A stretch of DNA of 64,000 bases from Meconema thalassinum (taxonomy: Eukaryota > Arthropoda > Insecta > Orthoptera > Tettigoniidae): contig OX336389.2 of the NCBI GenBank assembly GCA_946902985.2, forward strand, positions 142,775,099 through 142,839,098. The letters are read 5' to 3'. The translations under genes and the position numbers were made by a program. The notes below the pieces were generated by a model. That model did not search any database, was not told the DNA's origin, and saw nothing but the letters and a program-made list of their open reading frames with translations. Positions 10,044 to 23,148 of this stretch are shown here, piece by piece (position 1 is the stretch's first letter; every line of letters starts with the position of its first letter).

Positions 10044-12593
10044 CATCATATATATTATTTCAGTAGTATGCATCACTCCTGCGGCGCTCACAAGAGACCG
10101 ATCGTGAAAAATGAGCATTCAAATGAAAGAAAATATACATTACCAGTGATTCATTGCATTCTAATTTCATAAATATCTATAATTTCTTCAACAAATGACT
10201 TTCAAAAAACTGTACGAAGTGTGCGATATAAAGTTACTATTTGCTGCAGGAAGATACGCTCCATAATTTTTGTCCACTTCACATTTTGGCCGCTGTGTCG
10301 CTTTTTTTTATGTCATTTTAACATTTTGAGGTCTTTCCTTTATCATTTTTCATCGATTTCAGAAACAGTAAATGAATGGATTGTGTTCGTTTTCAGAATC
10401 AGTAGGCTAAATCATTGGATTGGGTACTCAAATCGGATAACCGGCGAGTGTTACTGCTAAACTTTCAATCAATGGACTCAGCTCAAACATGATTTAAGCT
10501 CGTACGTCTAAAGAATGGAGTTATTATATTCCAGGTTTGTTAAAATATGCCGTGATACAGGATTTTCTTCTGCATTCTAATTCTATATATATATCGATTT
10601 TTGTAAGAATTGTGCTTTTTGCAAATACTGTTGCTCTAACATGCTGCAATTCTGAGTTGTTGTCTAAAACCTTAAAACATTGAACGTTATTTCTCTAACA
10701 GTTTTTCTTCTATCTGATTTTTAGAATCAACAAATCAATGTATTGGGTTCAGGTTTTTCTTCTGCATTCTAATTCTATAAATATCGAGTTTTGTAAGAAG
10801 TGTGCTTTTTGCAAATACTGTTGCTGTATCATACTATCATCATCATCATCATCATCATAATCATCTTCATCCTCATCATCATATAGGCCTCATAAATTAG
10901 CAGTGAAGAATTGCATTCTAATTTCATAAATATCAATTTTTGTAAGATGTGTGCGTTTTGCAAATACTGATGCTCTAACATGCTGCAATTATGAGTTGTC
11001 GTCTAAACCCTTCAAACTATTAAACGTTTATTATTCTACAGGTTTTTCTTCTGCATTCTAATTTCATAAATATCGATCATTTCGCATGGTTTTCAGAAAC
11101 AGTTAATCAATGGATTGAGTACTCTAAGTCGTATAACCGGCGTGTGTTACCGCGTCTAAAACCTTAGAACTATTAAACATTCATTCTTTTACAGGTTTTT
11201 CTTCTATCATTTCCCATGGTTTTCAGAATTACTAAATCAATAGATAGGGTACTCAAGTCGTATAATTCCATAAATATCGAATAACTGATGAGTGTTATTA
11301 TGATCCAATTTTCAGTGATTGCCTTCTTAAGTTACGGAACGTACAACTTGCAATTCTGACTGAAATATTTCGAATAACCGGTGAGTGTTTCGGCTAAGCT
11401 CTCAATCAATGGACTCAGTACAGAAATGGAATCAACAGTGACTAATTGCTTTTTAATTTCATAAATATCAAAGAAAGAAACCAGCCACAGCATGCTCTCA
11501 TGCTGACGCTCCACTCGGGAAAGCGAAAGCTCCCCTGTAGGTAACGTGCAAAGGAGTTTAGCGTTGAGCGCGACACACAGAACAAGGATAGCACCCCTGT
11601 AGGTAACGTGCAAAGGAGTTTATCGTTGAGCGCTACACACAGAACAAGGAAAGCACCCCTGTAGTTAACGTGCAAAGGAGTTTTGCGTTGAGCGCTACAC
11701 ACAGAACAAGGAAAGGACCCCTGTAGGTAACGTGCAAAGGAGTTAAGCGATGAGCGCCTCACACAGGAACGGGAAAGCTGACCTGCAGGCAGTGTGTGAA
11801 GGTGTTTAACGCTGATCGTTGCACTTAGGAACAAGAAAGCCTCACTGTAAGCGGGGCGTGAAGAAGTTTTCCAACGAGGGCTGTCCTGATAAGGGAGAAG
11901 GACGCTCCTCAGCCAAGAAGTTAAAGCAGGAAATCTTGACCAAGATGCTTTAATAAATATCGAATAACTGGTGTGTGTTATGATGATCCAATTTTCAGTG
12001 ATTGTCTTTAAGTTAGAGAACATAGAACTTGCAATTCTAACTGAAATGTAAACAGTGTTCTATAATAATTTGCATGAAATGAAAACATAACAACCTTTCT
12101 CCTTAAGACACTCATTATAAAGATATTGGGAAATGTGTGGTTTATGAACAAGCGAGATTTTGTAATTTCATAAATGTCTATAATTTATAGGAAGTATGCG
12201 ATTTTCAGACACTGTTGCTGTAGGAATATACGATCCATAATTGCTGTCCACTTCACATCTTAGCCGATGTGACGCCTGTTTAGTGTCATTTTAATATTCT
12301 GTGAGCTTTCCTTTATCATTCTGCAAGGATTTCAGAAACAGTAAATCAAAGGAATGTGTAATCAAATCGAAGAATTTTATAAATTAGCGGTGACGAATTG
12401 CATTCGAATTGCATAAATACCAATTTTTGTAAGAAGTGTGCAATTTGCAGATACTGATGCTCTAACATGCTGCAATTATGAGTTGTCGTCTACACCATTA
12501 AAACTGTTGAACGTTAATTTATTTTACAGGTTTTCCTTCTGCATTCTAATTTCATAAATATCGATCATTTCGCATGGTTTTCAGAAACAGTAT
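10044..12593. repeat. Satellite monomer M2
   Basis: About 2550 bp. The TCA tract at about 10837-10881 has internal TAA and TTC interruptions. It shares GCTCAAACATGATTTAAGCT and a GTCGTATAATTCCATAAA variant with M3 and M10. Confidence 0.8.
11536..11780. repeat. 62-bp minisatellite in M2, 4 copies
   Basis: Copies start near 11536, 11598, 11660 and 11722. The third has a GTAGTTAACG variant that recurs at the same ordinal region in several monomers. Confidence 0.88.
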
Positions 12594-15406
12594 CATCATA
12601 TATATTATTTCAGTAGTATGCATCCCTCCTGTGGTGCTCACAAGAGACCGATCGTGAAAAATGAGCATTCAAATGAAAGAAAATATACATTACCAGTGAT
12701 TCATTGCACTCTAATTTCATAAATATCTATAATTTCTTCAACAAATGACTTGTAAAAAACTGTACGACGTTTGCGATATAAAGTTACTCTTGCTGCAGGA
12801 AAATACGCTCCATAATTGTTGTCCACTTCACATTTTGGCCGCTGTATCGCTTTTTTTATGTCATTTTAACACTCTGAGGTCTTTCCTTTATCATTTTGCA
12901 TCGATTTCAGAAACAGTAATTGAAAGGAATGTGTTCGTTTTCAGAATCAGTAGGCTAAATCATTGGATTGGGTACTCAAATTGTATTACCGGCGAGTGTT
13001 ACTGCTAAACTTTCAATCAATGGACTCAGCTCAAACATGATTTAAGCTCGTACGTCTAAAGAATGGAGTAATTATATTCCAGGTTTGTTAAAATATGCCG
13101 CGATACAGGATTTTCTTCTGCATTCTAAATCCAGGTATATCGATTTTTGTAAGAATTGTGCTTTTTGCAAATACTGTTGCTCTAACATGCTGCAATTCTG
13201 AGTTGTTGTCTAAAACCTTAAAACATTGAACGTTATTTCATAAACAGTTTTTCTTCAATCTGATTTTTATAATCAACAAATCAGTGTATTGGGTTCAGGT
13301 TTTTCTTCTGCATTCTAATTCTATAAATATCGATTTTTGTAAGAAGTGCGCTTTTTTGCAAATACTGTTGCTCTAACATGCTGCAATTCTGAGTTGTCGT
13401 CCAAAACCTTAAAACATTGAACGTTAATTCTCTAACAGTTTTTCTTCTATGTGATTTTCAGAATCAGCAAATCAATGGATTGGGTACAGGTTTTTCTTCT
13501 GCATTCTAATTCTATAAATATCGATTTTTGTAAGAAGTGTGCTTTTTGCGAATACTGTTGCTGTAGCATGCTAGAGTTGTCGTCTACAGCCATGAAACTA
13601 TCATCATCATCATCATAATCATCATCATCATCATATAGGCCTCATAAATTAGCAGTGAAGAATTGCATTCTAATTTCATAAATATAAATTTTTGTAAGAA
13701 GTGTGCGTTTTGCAAATACTGATGCTCTAACATGCTGCAATTATGAGTTGTCGTCTAAACCCTTCAAACTATTAAACGTTTATTATTTTACAGGTTTTTC
13801 TTCTGCATTCTAATTTCATAAATATCGATCATTTCGCAGGGTTTTCAGAAACTGTTAATCAATGGATTGAGTACTCTAAATCGTATAACCGGCGTGTGTT
13901 ACCGCGTCTAAAACCTTAGAACTATTAAACATTCATTCTTTTACAGGTTTTTCTTCTATCATTTCCCATGGTTTCGAGAATTAATAAATCAATGGATTGG
14001 GTACTCAAGTCGTATAATTCCATAAACATCGAATAACCGATGAGTGTTATTATGATCCAACTTTTAGTGATTGCCTTCTTAAGTTACGGAACGTACAACT
14101 TGCAATTCTGACTGAAATATACCGAATAACCAGTGAGTGTTACGGCTAAGCTCTCAATCAATGGACTCAGTACAGAAATGGAATCAACAGTGACTAATTG
14201 CATTTTAATTTCATAAATATCAAAGAAAGAAACCAGCCACAGCACGCTCTCATGCTGACGCTCCACTCGGGAAAGCGAAAGCTCCCCTGTAAGTGACGTG
14301 CAAAGGAGTTTAGCTTTGAGGGCTACACACAGAACAAGGAAAGCACCCCTGTAGGTAACGTGCAATGGAGTTTATCTGTGAGCGCTACACACAGAACAAG
14401 GATAGCACCCCTGTAGTTAACGTGCAAAGGAGTTTTGCGTTGAGCGCTACACACAGAACAAGGAAAGCATCCCTGTAGGTAACGTGCAAAGGAGTTTAGC
14501 GTTGAGCGCTACACACAGAACAAGGAAAGGACCCCTGTAGGTAACGTGCAAAGGAGTTTAGCGCTGAGCGCCTCACACAGGAACGGGAAAGCTGACCTGC
14601 AGGCAGTGTGTGAAGGTGTTTAACGCTGATCGTTGCACTTAGGAACAAGAAAGCCTCACTGTAAGCGGGGCGTGAAGAAGTTTTCCAACGAGGGCAGTCC
14701 TGATAAGGGAGAAGGATGCTCCTCAGCCAAGAAGTTAAAGCAGGAATCTTGACCAAGATGCTTTAATAAATATCGAATAACTGGTGTGTGTTATGATGAT
14801 CCAATTTTCAGTGATTGTCTTTAAGTTAGAGAACGTAGAACTAGTAATTCTAACTGAAATGTAAACAGTGTTCTATAATAATTTGCATGAAATGAAAACA
14901 TAACAACCTTTCTCCTTAAGACTCTCATTATGAACATATTGGGAAATGTGTGGTGTATGAACAAGCGAGATTTTGTAATTTCATAAATGTCATTAATTTA
15001 TAGGAAGTATGCGATTTTTAGATACTGTTGCTGTAGGAATATACGATCCATAATTGCTGTCCACTTCACATCTTTGCCGATGTGACGCCTGTTTAGTGTT
15101 ATTTTAATATTCTGAGATCTTTCCTTTATCATTCTGCAAGGATTTCAGAAACAGTAAATCAAAGGAATGTGTAATCAAATCGAAGAATTTCATAAATTAG
15201 CGGTGACGAATTGCATTCGAATTGCATAAATACCAATTTTTGTAAGAAGTGTGCAATTTGCAGATACTGATGCTCTAACATGCTGCAATTATGAGTTGTC
15301 GTCTACACCCTTAAAACTGTTAATCGTTAATTTATTTTACAGGTTTTTCTTCTGCATTCTAATTTCATAAATATCGATCATTTCGCATGGTTTTCAGAAA
15401 CAGTAT
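12594..15406. repeat. Satellite monomer M3
   Basis: About 2813 bp, longer than M2 because of an extra ~190-bp subrepeat before the TCA tract (13604-13636) and an extra 62-bp copy. In length and diagnostic variants it closely matches M10 (2820 bp). Confidence 0.8.
14288..14590. repeat. 62-bp minisatellite in M3, 5 copies
   Basis: Copies start near 14288, 14350, 14412, 14475 and 14536; the first has a GTAAGTGACG variant. Confidence 0.88.
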
Positions 15407-17895
15407 CATCATATATATTATTTCAGTAGTATGCATCCCTCCTGTGGCACTCACAAGAGACCGATCGTGAGAGATGAGAATTCATATGAAAGAAAATATA
15501 CATTACCAGTGATTCATTGCACTCTAATTTCATAAATATCTATAATTTCTTCAAAAAATGACTTTTAAAAAACTGCACGAAGTGTGCGATTTGGAGTTAC
15601 TCTTGCTGCAGGAAGATACGCTCTATAAATGGTGTCCACTTCATATTTTGGCCGCTGTGTCGCCTTTTTTTTATGTCATTTTAACATTCTGAGGTCTTTC
15701 CTTTATCATTTTGCGTCGATTTCAGAAACAGTAAATGAAAGGTCTGTGTTCGTTTTCAGAATCAGTAGGCTAAATCATTGGATTGGGTACTCAAATCGTA
15801 TAACCGGCGAGTGTTACTGCCAACCTTTCAATCAATGGACTCAGCACAAACATGATTTAAGCTCATTCGTCTAAAGAATGGATTTATTATATTCCAGGTT
15901 TGTTAAAATATGCCGCGATACAGGATTTTCTTCTGCATTCTAATTCCATAAATATCGATTTTTGTAAGAATTGTACTTTTAGCAAATACTGTTGCTCTAA
16001 CATGCCACAATTCTGAGTTGTTGTCTAAAACCTTAAAACATTGAACGTTATTTCTCTAACAGTTTTTCTTCTATCTGATTTTTAGAATCAACAAATCAAT
16101 GTATTGGGTTCAGGTTTTTCTTCTGCATTCTAATTCTATAAATATCGATTTTTGTAAGTAGTGTGCTTTTTGCAAATACTGTTGCTGTATCATGCTAGAG
16201 TTCTCGTCTACAGCCATGAAACAATCATCACCATCATCATCATCATCATCATCATCATATAGGCCTCATAAATTAGCAGTGAAGAATTGCATTCTAATTT
16301 CATAAATATCAATTTTTGTAAGACGTTTGCGATCTGCAAATACTGATGCTCTAACATGCTGCAATTATGAGTTGTCCATTAAACCCTTAAAACTATTAAA
16401 CGTTCATTATTTTACAGGTTTTTCTTCTGCATTCTAATTTCATAAATAACGATCATTCCGCATGGTTTTCAGAAACAGTAAATCAATGGACTGAATACTC
16501 TAAATCGTATGACCGGCGTGTGTTACCGCGTCTAAAATCTTAGAACCATTAAACATTCATTCTTTCTTCTATCATTTCCCATGGTTTTGAGAATTAATAA
16601 ATCAATGGATTGGGTAATCAAATCGTATAATTTCATAAATATCGAATAACCGATGAGTGTTATTAAGATCCAATTTTTAGTGATTGCCTTCTCAAGTTAC
16701 GGAACGTACAACTTGCAATTCTGACTGAAATATATCGAATAACCGGTGAGTGTTACGGCTAAGCTCTCAATCAATGGACTCAGTACAGAAATGGAATCAA
16801 CAGTGACTAATTGCATTTTAATTTCATATATATCAAAGAAAGAAACCAGCCACAGCACGCTCTCATGCTGACGCTCCACTCGGGAAAGCGAAAGCTCCCC
16901 TGTAGGTGACGTACAAAGGAGTTTAGCGTTGAGGGCTACACACAGAACAAGGAAAGCACCCCTGTAGGTAACGTGCAATGGAGTTTATCGTTGAGCGCTA
17001 CACACAGAACAAGGAAAGCACCCCTGTAGTTAACGTGCAAAGGAGTTTAGCGCTGAGCGCCTCACACAGGAACGGGAAAACTGACCTGCAGGCAGTGTGT
17101 GAAGGTGTTTAACGCTGATCGTTGCACTTAGGAACAAGAAAGCATCACTGTAAGCGGGGCGTGAAGAAGTTTTCCAACGAGGGCTGTCCTGATAAGGGAG
17201 AAGGACGCTCCTCAGCCAAGAAGTTAAAGCAGGAATCTTGACCAAGATGCTTTAATAAATATCGAATAACTGGTGTGTGTTATGATGATCCAATTTTCAG
17301 TGATTGTCTTTAAGTTAGAGAACGTAGAACTAGTAATTCTAACTGAAATGTAAACAGTGGTCTATAATAATTTGCATGAAATGAAAATATAACAACCTTT
17401 CTCCTTAAGACTCTCATTATGAACATATTGGGAAATGTGTGGTGTATGAACAAGCGAGATTTTGTAATTTCATAAATGTCTATAATTTATAGGAAGTATG
17501 CGATTTTCTGATACTGTTGCTGTAGGAATATACGATCCATAATTGCTGTCCACTTCACATCTTAGCCGATGTGACGCCTGTTTAGTGTCATTTTAATATT
17601 CTGAGATCTTTCCTTTATCATTCTGCAAGGATTTCAGAAACAGTAAATCAAAGGAATGTGTAATCAAATCGAAGAATTTCATAAATTAGCGGTGACGAAT
17701 TGTATTCGAATTGCATAAATACCAATTTTTGTAAGAAGTGTGCAATTTGCAGATACTGATGCTCTAACATGCTGCAATTATGAGTTGTCGTCTACACCCT
17801 TAAAACTGTTAAACGTTAATTTATTTTACAGGTTTTTCTTCTGCATTCTAATTTCATAAATATCGATCATTTCGCATGGTTTTCAGAAACAGTAT
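15407..17895. repeat. Satellite monomer M4
   Basis: About 2489 bp, the shortest monomer. It shares private variants with M5 and M11, such as ACATGCCACAATTCT and GAGTTGTCCATTAAACCC. The TCA tract at 16227-16258 begins TCATCACCATC as in M5. Confidence 0.8.
16901..17075. repeat. 62-bp minisatellite in M4, 3 copies
   Basis: Copies start near 16901, 16963 and 17026. This is the lowest copy number in the window and explains part of the short monomer length. Confidence 0.88.
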
Positions 17896-18717
17896 CATCA
17901 TATATATTATTTCAGTAGTATGCATCCCTCCTGTGGCACTAACAAGAGACCGATCGTGAGAGATGAGCATTCATATGAAAGAAAATATACATTACCAGTG
18001 ATTCATTGCACTCTAATTTCATAAATATCTATAATTTCTTCAAAAAATGACTTAAAAAACTGCACGAAGTGTGCGATTTGGAGTTACTCTTGCTGCAGGA
18101 AGATACGCTCTATAAATGGTGTCCACTTCACATTTTGGCCGCTGTGTCGCCTTTTTTTATGTCATTTTAACATTCTGAGGTCTTTCCTTTATCATTTTGC
18201 GTCGATTTCAGAAACAGTAAATGAAAGGTCTGTGTTCGTTTTCAGAATCAGTAGGCTAAATCATTGGATTGGGTACTCAAATCGTATAACCGGCGAGTGT
18301 TACTGCTAACCTTTCAATCAATGGACTCAGCACAAACATGATTTAAGCTCATTCGTCAAAAGAATGGATTTATTATATTCCAGGTTTGTTAAAATATGCC
18401 GCGATACAGGATTTTCTTCTGCATTCTAATTCCATAAATATCGATTTTTGTAAGAATTGTACTTTTAGCAAATACTGTTGCTCTAACATGCCACAATTCT
18501 GAGTTGTTGTCTAAAACCTTAAAACATTGAACGTTATTTCTCTAACAGTTTTTCTTCTATCTGATTTTTAGAATCAACAAATCAATGTATTGGGTTCAGG
18601 TTTTTCTTCTGCATTCTAATTCTATAAATATCGATTTTTGTAAGTAGTGTGCTTTTTGCAAATACTGTTGCTGTATCATGCTAGAGTTCTCGTCTACAGC
18701 CATGAAACAATCATCAC

Positions 18718-18750
<33 letters not shown>

Positions 18751-20512
18751 ATAGGCCTCATAAATTAGCAGTGAAGAATTGCATTCTAATTTCATAAATA
18801 TCAATTTTTGTAAGACGTTTGCGATCTGCAAATACTGATGCTCTAACATGCTGCAATTATGAGTTGTCCATTAAACCCTTAAAACTATTAAACGTTCATT
18901 ATTTTACAGGATTTTCTTCTGCATTCTAATTTCATAAATAACGATCATTCCGCATGGTTTTCAGAAACAGTAAATCAATGGACTGATTACTCTAAACCGT
19001 ATGACCGGCGTGTGTTACCGCGTCTAAAATCTTAGAATCATTAAACATTCATTCTTTCTTCTATCATTTCCCATGGGTTTGAGAATTAATAAATCATTGG
19101 ATTGGGTACTCAAATCGTATAATTTCATAAATATCGAATAACCGATTAGTGTTATTATGATCCAATTTTCAGTGATTGCCTTCTTAAGTTACGGAACGTA
19201 CAACTTGCAATTCTGACTGAAATATATCGAATAACCGGTGAGTGTTACGGCTAAGTTCTCAATCAATGGACTCAGCACAGAAATGGAATCAACAGTGACT
19301 AATTGCATTTTAATTTCATAAATATCAAAGAAAGAAACCAGCCACAGCACGCTCTCATGCTGACGCTCCACTCGGGAAAGCGAAAGCTCCCCTGTAGGTA
19401 ACGTGCAAAAGAGTTTAGCGTTGAGCCCTACACACAGAACAAGGAAAGGACCCCTGTAGGTAACGTGCAAAGGAGATTAGCGTTGAGCGCTACACACAGA
19501 AAAAGGAAAGCACCCCTGTAGTTAACGTGCAAAGGAGTTTTGCGTTGAGCGCTACACACAGAACAAGGAAAGCACCCCTGTAGGTAACTTGCAAAGGAGT
19601 TTAGCTTTGAGCGCTACACACAGAACAAGATAGCACCCCTGTACGTTACGTGCAAAGGAGTTTAGCGCTGAGCGCCTCACACAGGAACGGGAAAGCTGAT
19701 TTGCAGGCAGTGTGTGAAGGTGTTTAACGCTGATCGTTGCAGTTAGGAACAAGAAAGCCTCACTGTAAGCGGGGGGTGAAGAAGTTTTCCAACGAGGGTT
19801 GTCCTGATAAGGGAGAAGGACGCTCCTCAGCCAAGAAATTAAAGCAGGAAATCTTGACCAAGATGCTTTCATAAATATGGAATAACTGGTGTGTGCTCTG
19901 ATGATCCAATTTTCAGTGATGCCTTTAATTTAGGGAATGTAGAACTTGCAATTCTAACTGAAATGTAAACAGTGTTGTATAATCATTTGGATGAAATGAA
20001 AACATAACAACCTTTCTCCTTAAGACTCTCAATATAAACATATTGGGAAATGTGTGGTTTATGAACAAGCGAGATTTTCTAATTTCATAAATGTCTATAA
20101 TTTATACGAAGTATGCGATTTTCAGATACTGTTGCTGTAGGAATATACGCTCCATAATTGCTGTCCACTTGACATCTTAGCCGATGTGACGCCTGTTTAG
20201 TGTCATTTTAATATTCTGAGATCTTTCCTTTATCATCCTGCAAGGATTTCAGAAACAGTAAATCAAAGGGATGTGTACTCAAATCGAATAATTTCATAAA
20301 TTAGCGGTGACGAATTGCATTCGAATTGCATAAATATAACCATTTTTGTAAGAAGTGAGCAATTTGCAGATACTGATGTTCTAACATGCTGCAATTAGGA
20401 GTTGTCGTCAAAAACCTTATAACTGTTAAACGTTAATTTATTTTACAGGTTTTCCTTCTGCATTCTAATTTCATAAATATCTATCATTTCGCATGGTTTT
20501 CAGAAACAGTAT
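17896..20512. repeat. Satellite monomer M5
   Basis: About 2617 bp. Its first ~1.3 kb is nearly identical to M4, including GAGAGATGAGCATTCATATG and the TCATCACC-type tract at 18713-18749. Its tail instead carries the M1-type variants, so M5 looks like a recombinant of two monomer types. Confidence 0.8.
19395..19695. repeat. 62-bp minisatellite in M5, 5 copies
   Basis: Copies start near 19395, 19456, 19518, 19579 and 19641. As in M1, the fourth copy has an AACTTGC variant of AACGTGC. Confidence 0.88.
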
Positions 20513-21516
20513 CATCATATATATTATTTCAGTAGTATGCATCACTCCTGCGGCGCTCACAAGAGACCGATCGTGAAAAATGAGCATTCAAATGAAAGAA
20601 AATATACATTACCAGTGATTCATTGCACTCTAATTTCATAAATATCTATAATTTCTTCAACAAATGACTTTTAAAAAACTGTACGAAGTGTGCGATATAA
20701 AGTTACTCTTGCTGCAGGAAGATACGCTCCATAATTGTTGTCCACTTCACATTTTGGCCGCTGTGTCGCTTTTTTATGTCATTTTAACATTCTGAGGTCT
20801 TTCCTTTATCATTTTGTATCGATTTCAGGAACAGTAAATGAAAGGAATGTGTTCGTTTTCAGAATCAGTAGGCTAAAACATTGGATTGGGTACTCAAATC
20901 GTATAACCGGCGAGTGTTACTGCTAAACTTTCAATCAATGGACTCAGCACAAACATGATTTAAGCTCATTCGTCTAAAGAATGGATTTATTATATTCCAG
21001 GTTTGTTAAAATATGCCGCGATACAGGATTTTCTTCTGCATTCTAATTCCATAAATATCGATTTTTGTAAGAATTGTGCTTTTTGCAAATACTGTTGCTC
21101 TAACATGCTGCAATTCTGAGTTGTCGTCATCAACCTTAAAACATTGAACGCTAATTCTCTAACAGTTTTTCTTCTATCTGATTTTCAGAATCAGCAAATC
21201 AATGGATTGGGTACAGGTTTTTCTTCTGCATTCTAATTCTATAAATATCGATTTTTGTAAGAAGTGTGCTTTTTGCAAATATGGTTGCTCTAACATGCTG
21301 CAATTCTGATTTGTTGTCTAAAACCTTAAAACTTTGAACGTTAATTCTCTAACAGTTTTTATTCTATCTGATTTTCAGAATCAGCAAATCAATGGATTGG
21401 GTACTGTTTTTTCTTCTGCATTCTAATTCTATAAATATCGATTCTTGTAAGAAGTGTGCTTTTTGCAAATACTGTTGCTGTAGCATGCTAGAGTTGTCGT
21501 CTACAGCCATGAAACT

Positions 21517-21541
<25 letters not shown>

Positions 21542-21549
<8 letters not shown>

Positions 21550-21554
21550 TTCAT
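21542..21554. repeat. SINE target-site duplication, left copy
   Basis: TCATCATCTTCAT; an identical copy is at 21887-21899. Confidence 0.88.
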
Positions 21555-21886
21555 GAAAATGAAAATCCACAGCCTGCTTCCAGTCTACGGCCGGGTCAGG
21601 TATGGAATGAATGAAGCCCCCATCTAGTGGCGAGGATATGGACTGTGCCGGCTGCCGAGGCCTGACGCACTCCTCTGGGGCAATGATTAAATGAATGACA
21701 GATGAAATGAAATGATGGTGGAGAGTGTTGCTGGAATGAAATTTTGACTGGGAAAACCGGAGTACCCGGAGAAAAACCTGTCTGCCTCCGTTTTGTCCAG
21801 CACTGATCTCACATGGAGTGACCGGGATTTGAACCACGGACCCAGCGGTGAGAGGCCGGCGTGCTGTCGCCTAAGCCACGGAGGCT
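21555..21886 (-). mobile_element. Full-length tRNA-derived SINE inserted in the (TCA)n tract
   Basis: On the minus strand the 5' end at 21886 reads AGCCTCCGTGGCTTAGGCGA, with an A box (TGGCTTAGGCG). A B box (GGTTCAAATCC) lies at 21825-21835. The body continues for about 250 bp to a 3' end reading TGTGGATTTTCATTTTC. A 13-bp direct duplication, TCATCATCTTCAT, lies at 21542-21554 and 21887-21899, marking the insertion exactly. The RNA would be made by pol III from the internal promoter and moved by a partner LINE. Overlapping frames are incidental. Confidence 0.9.
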
Positions 21887-21899
21887 TCATCATCTTCAT
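21887..21899. repeat. SINE target-site duplication, right copy
   Basis: Identical 13-bp partner of 21542-21554. Confidence 0.88.
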
Positions 21900-22559
21900 A
21901 TAGTCCTCATAAATTAGTAGTGAAGAATTGCATTCTAATTTCATAAATATCAATTTTTGTAAGAAGTGTGCGATTTGCAAATACTGATGCCTTAACATGC
22001 TGCAATTATGAGTTGTTGTCTAATCCCTTCAAACTATTAAACGTTTATTATTTTACAGATATTTCTTCTGCATTCTAATTTAATAAATATCGATCATTTC
22101 GCATGGTTTTCACAAACAGTAAATCAAAGGATTGAGTACTCTAAATCGTATAACCGGCGTGTGTTACCGCGTCTAAAACCTTAGAACTATTAAACATTCA
22201 TTCTTTTACAGGTTTTTCTTCTATCATATCCCATGGTTTTCAGAATTACTAAATCAATGGATTGGGTACTCAAATCGTATAATTTCATAAATATCGAATA
22301 CCGGTAACCGAAGAGTGTTATTATGATCCAATTTTCAGTGATTGCCTTCTTAAGTTACGGAACGTACAACTTGCAATTCTGACTGAAATATATCGAACAA
22401 CCGGTGAGTGTTACGGCTAACCTGTCAATCAATGGACTCAGCACAGAAATGGAATCAACTGTGACTAATTGCATTTTAATTTCATAAATATCAAAGAAAG
22501 AAACCAGCCACAGCACGCTCTCATGCTGACGCTCCACTTGGGAAAGCGAAAGCTCCCCT

Positions 22560-22800
22560 GTAGGTAACGTGCAAAGAGTTTACCGTTGAGCGCTACACAC
22601 AGAACAAGGAAAGCACCCCTGTAGGTAACGAGGTAAGGAGTTTTGCGTTGAGCGCTACACACAGAAGAAGGAAAGCACCTCTGTAGGTAACGTGCAAATG
22701 CGTTGAGCGTTGAGCCTTACACACAGAACAAGGAAAGCACCCCTGTAGGTAACGTGCAAAGGAGTTTAGCGCTGAGCGCCTGACACTGGAACGGGAAGGC
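22560..22800. repeat. 62-bp minisatellite in M6, 4 copies
   Basis: Copies start near 22560, 22620, 22684 and 22746. It is more diverged than in other monomers, with single-base losses in the first copy and a scrambled AAATGCGTTGAGCGTT stretch in the third. Confidence 0.85.
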
Positions 22801-23144
22801 TGACCTGCAGGCAGTGTGTGAAGGTGTTTAACGCTGATCGTTGCACTTAGGAACAAGAAAGCCTCACTGTAAGCGCGCCGTGAAGAAGTTTTCCAACGTG
22901 GGCTGTCCTGATAAGGGAGAAGGACGCTCCTAAGCCAAGAAGTTAAAGCAGGAAATCTTGACCAAGATGCTTTCATAAATATCGAATAACTGGAGTGTGT
23001 TATGATGATCCAATTTTCAGTGATTGCCTTTAAGTTAGAGAACGTAGAACTTGCAATTCTAACTGAAATGTAAACAGTGTTCTATAATCATTTGGTTGAA
23101 ATGAAAACATAACAACCTTTCTCCTTAAGACTCACAATATATAC

Positions 23145-23148
23145 ATAT
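23145..23148. repeat. Target-site duplication of gypsy element, left
   Basis: ATAT. The undisturbed satellite reads ACATATTGGG at this place in other monomers, which confirms insertion with a 4-bp duplication. Confidence 0.9.

Larger units (their letters stand above)
7391..23148. repeat. Long-period satellite array, first block (monomers M1-M6)
   Basis: The marker CATCATATATATTATTTCAG recurs near 7391 (variant), 10044, 12594, 15407, 17896 and 20513, giving monomers of about 2653, 2550, 2813, 2489 and 2617 bp. Each monomer has the same order: a unique head, ~190-bp subrepeats rich in TTTCTTCTGCATTCTAAT and ATAAATATCGATTTTTGTAA, a (TCA)n tract, more subrepeats, a 62-bp minisatellite and a tail. 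Length differences follow the copy numbers of the subrepeats. Many short frames occur and repeat with the monomer, but none has domain or codon support. The block is interrupted at 23149 by the gypsy element. Confidence 0.9.

Noticed and set aside
11332..11613. A minus-strand 93-codon frame that recurs in nearly every satellite monomer (also at 14084, 16697, 19189, 35095, 60185, 62628)
   Set aside because: It recurs because the monomer recurs. It spans the 62-bp minisatellite, whose period is not a multiple of three, and it has no domain or start context. Some monomers break it.
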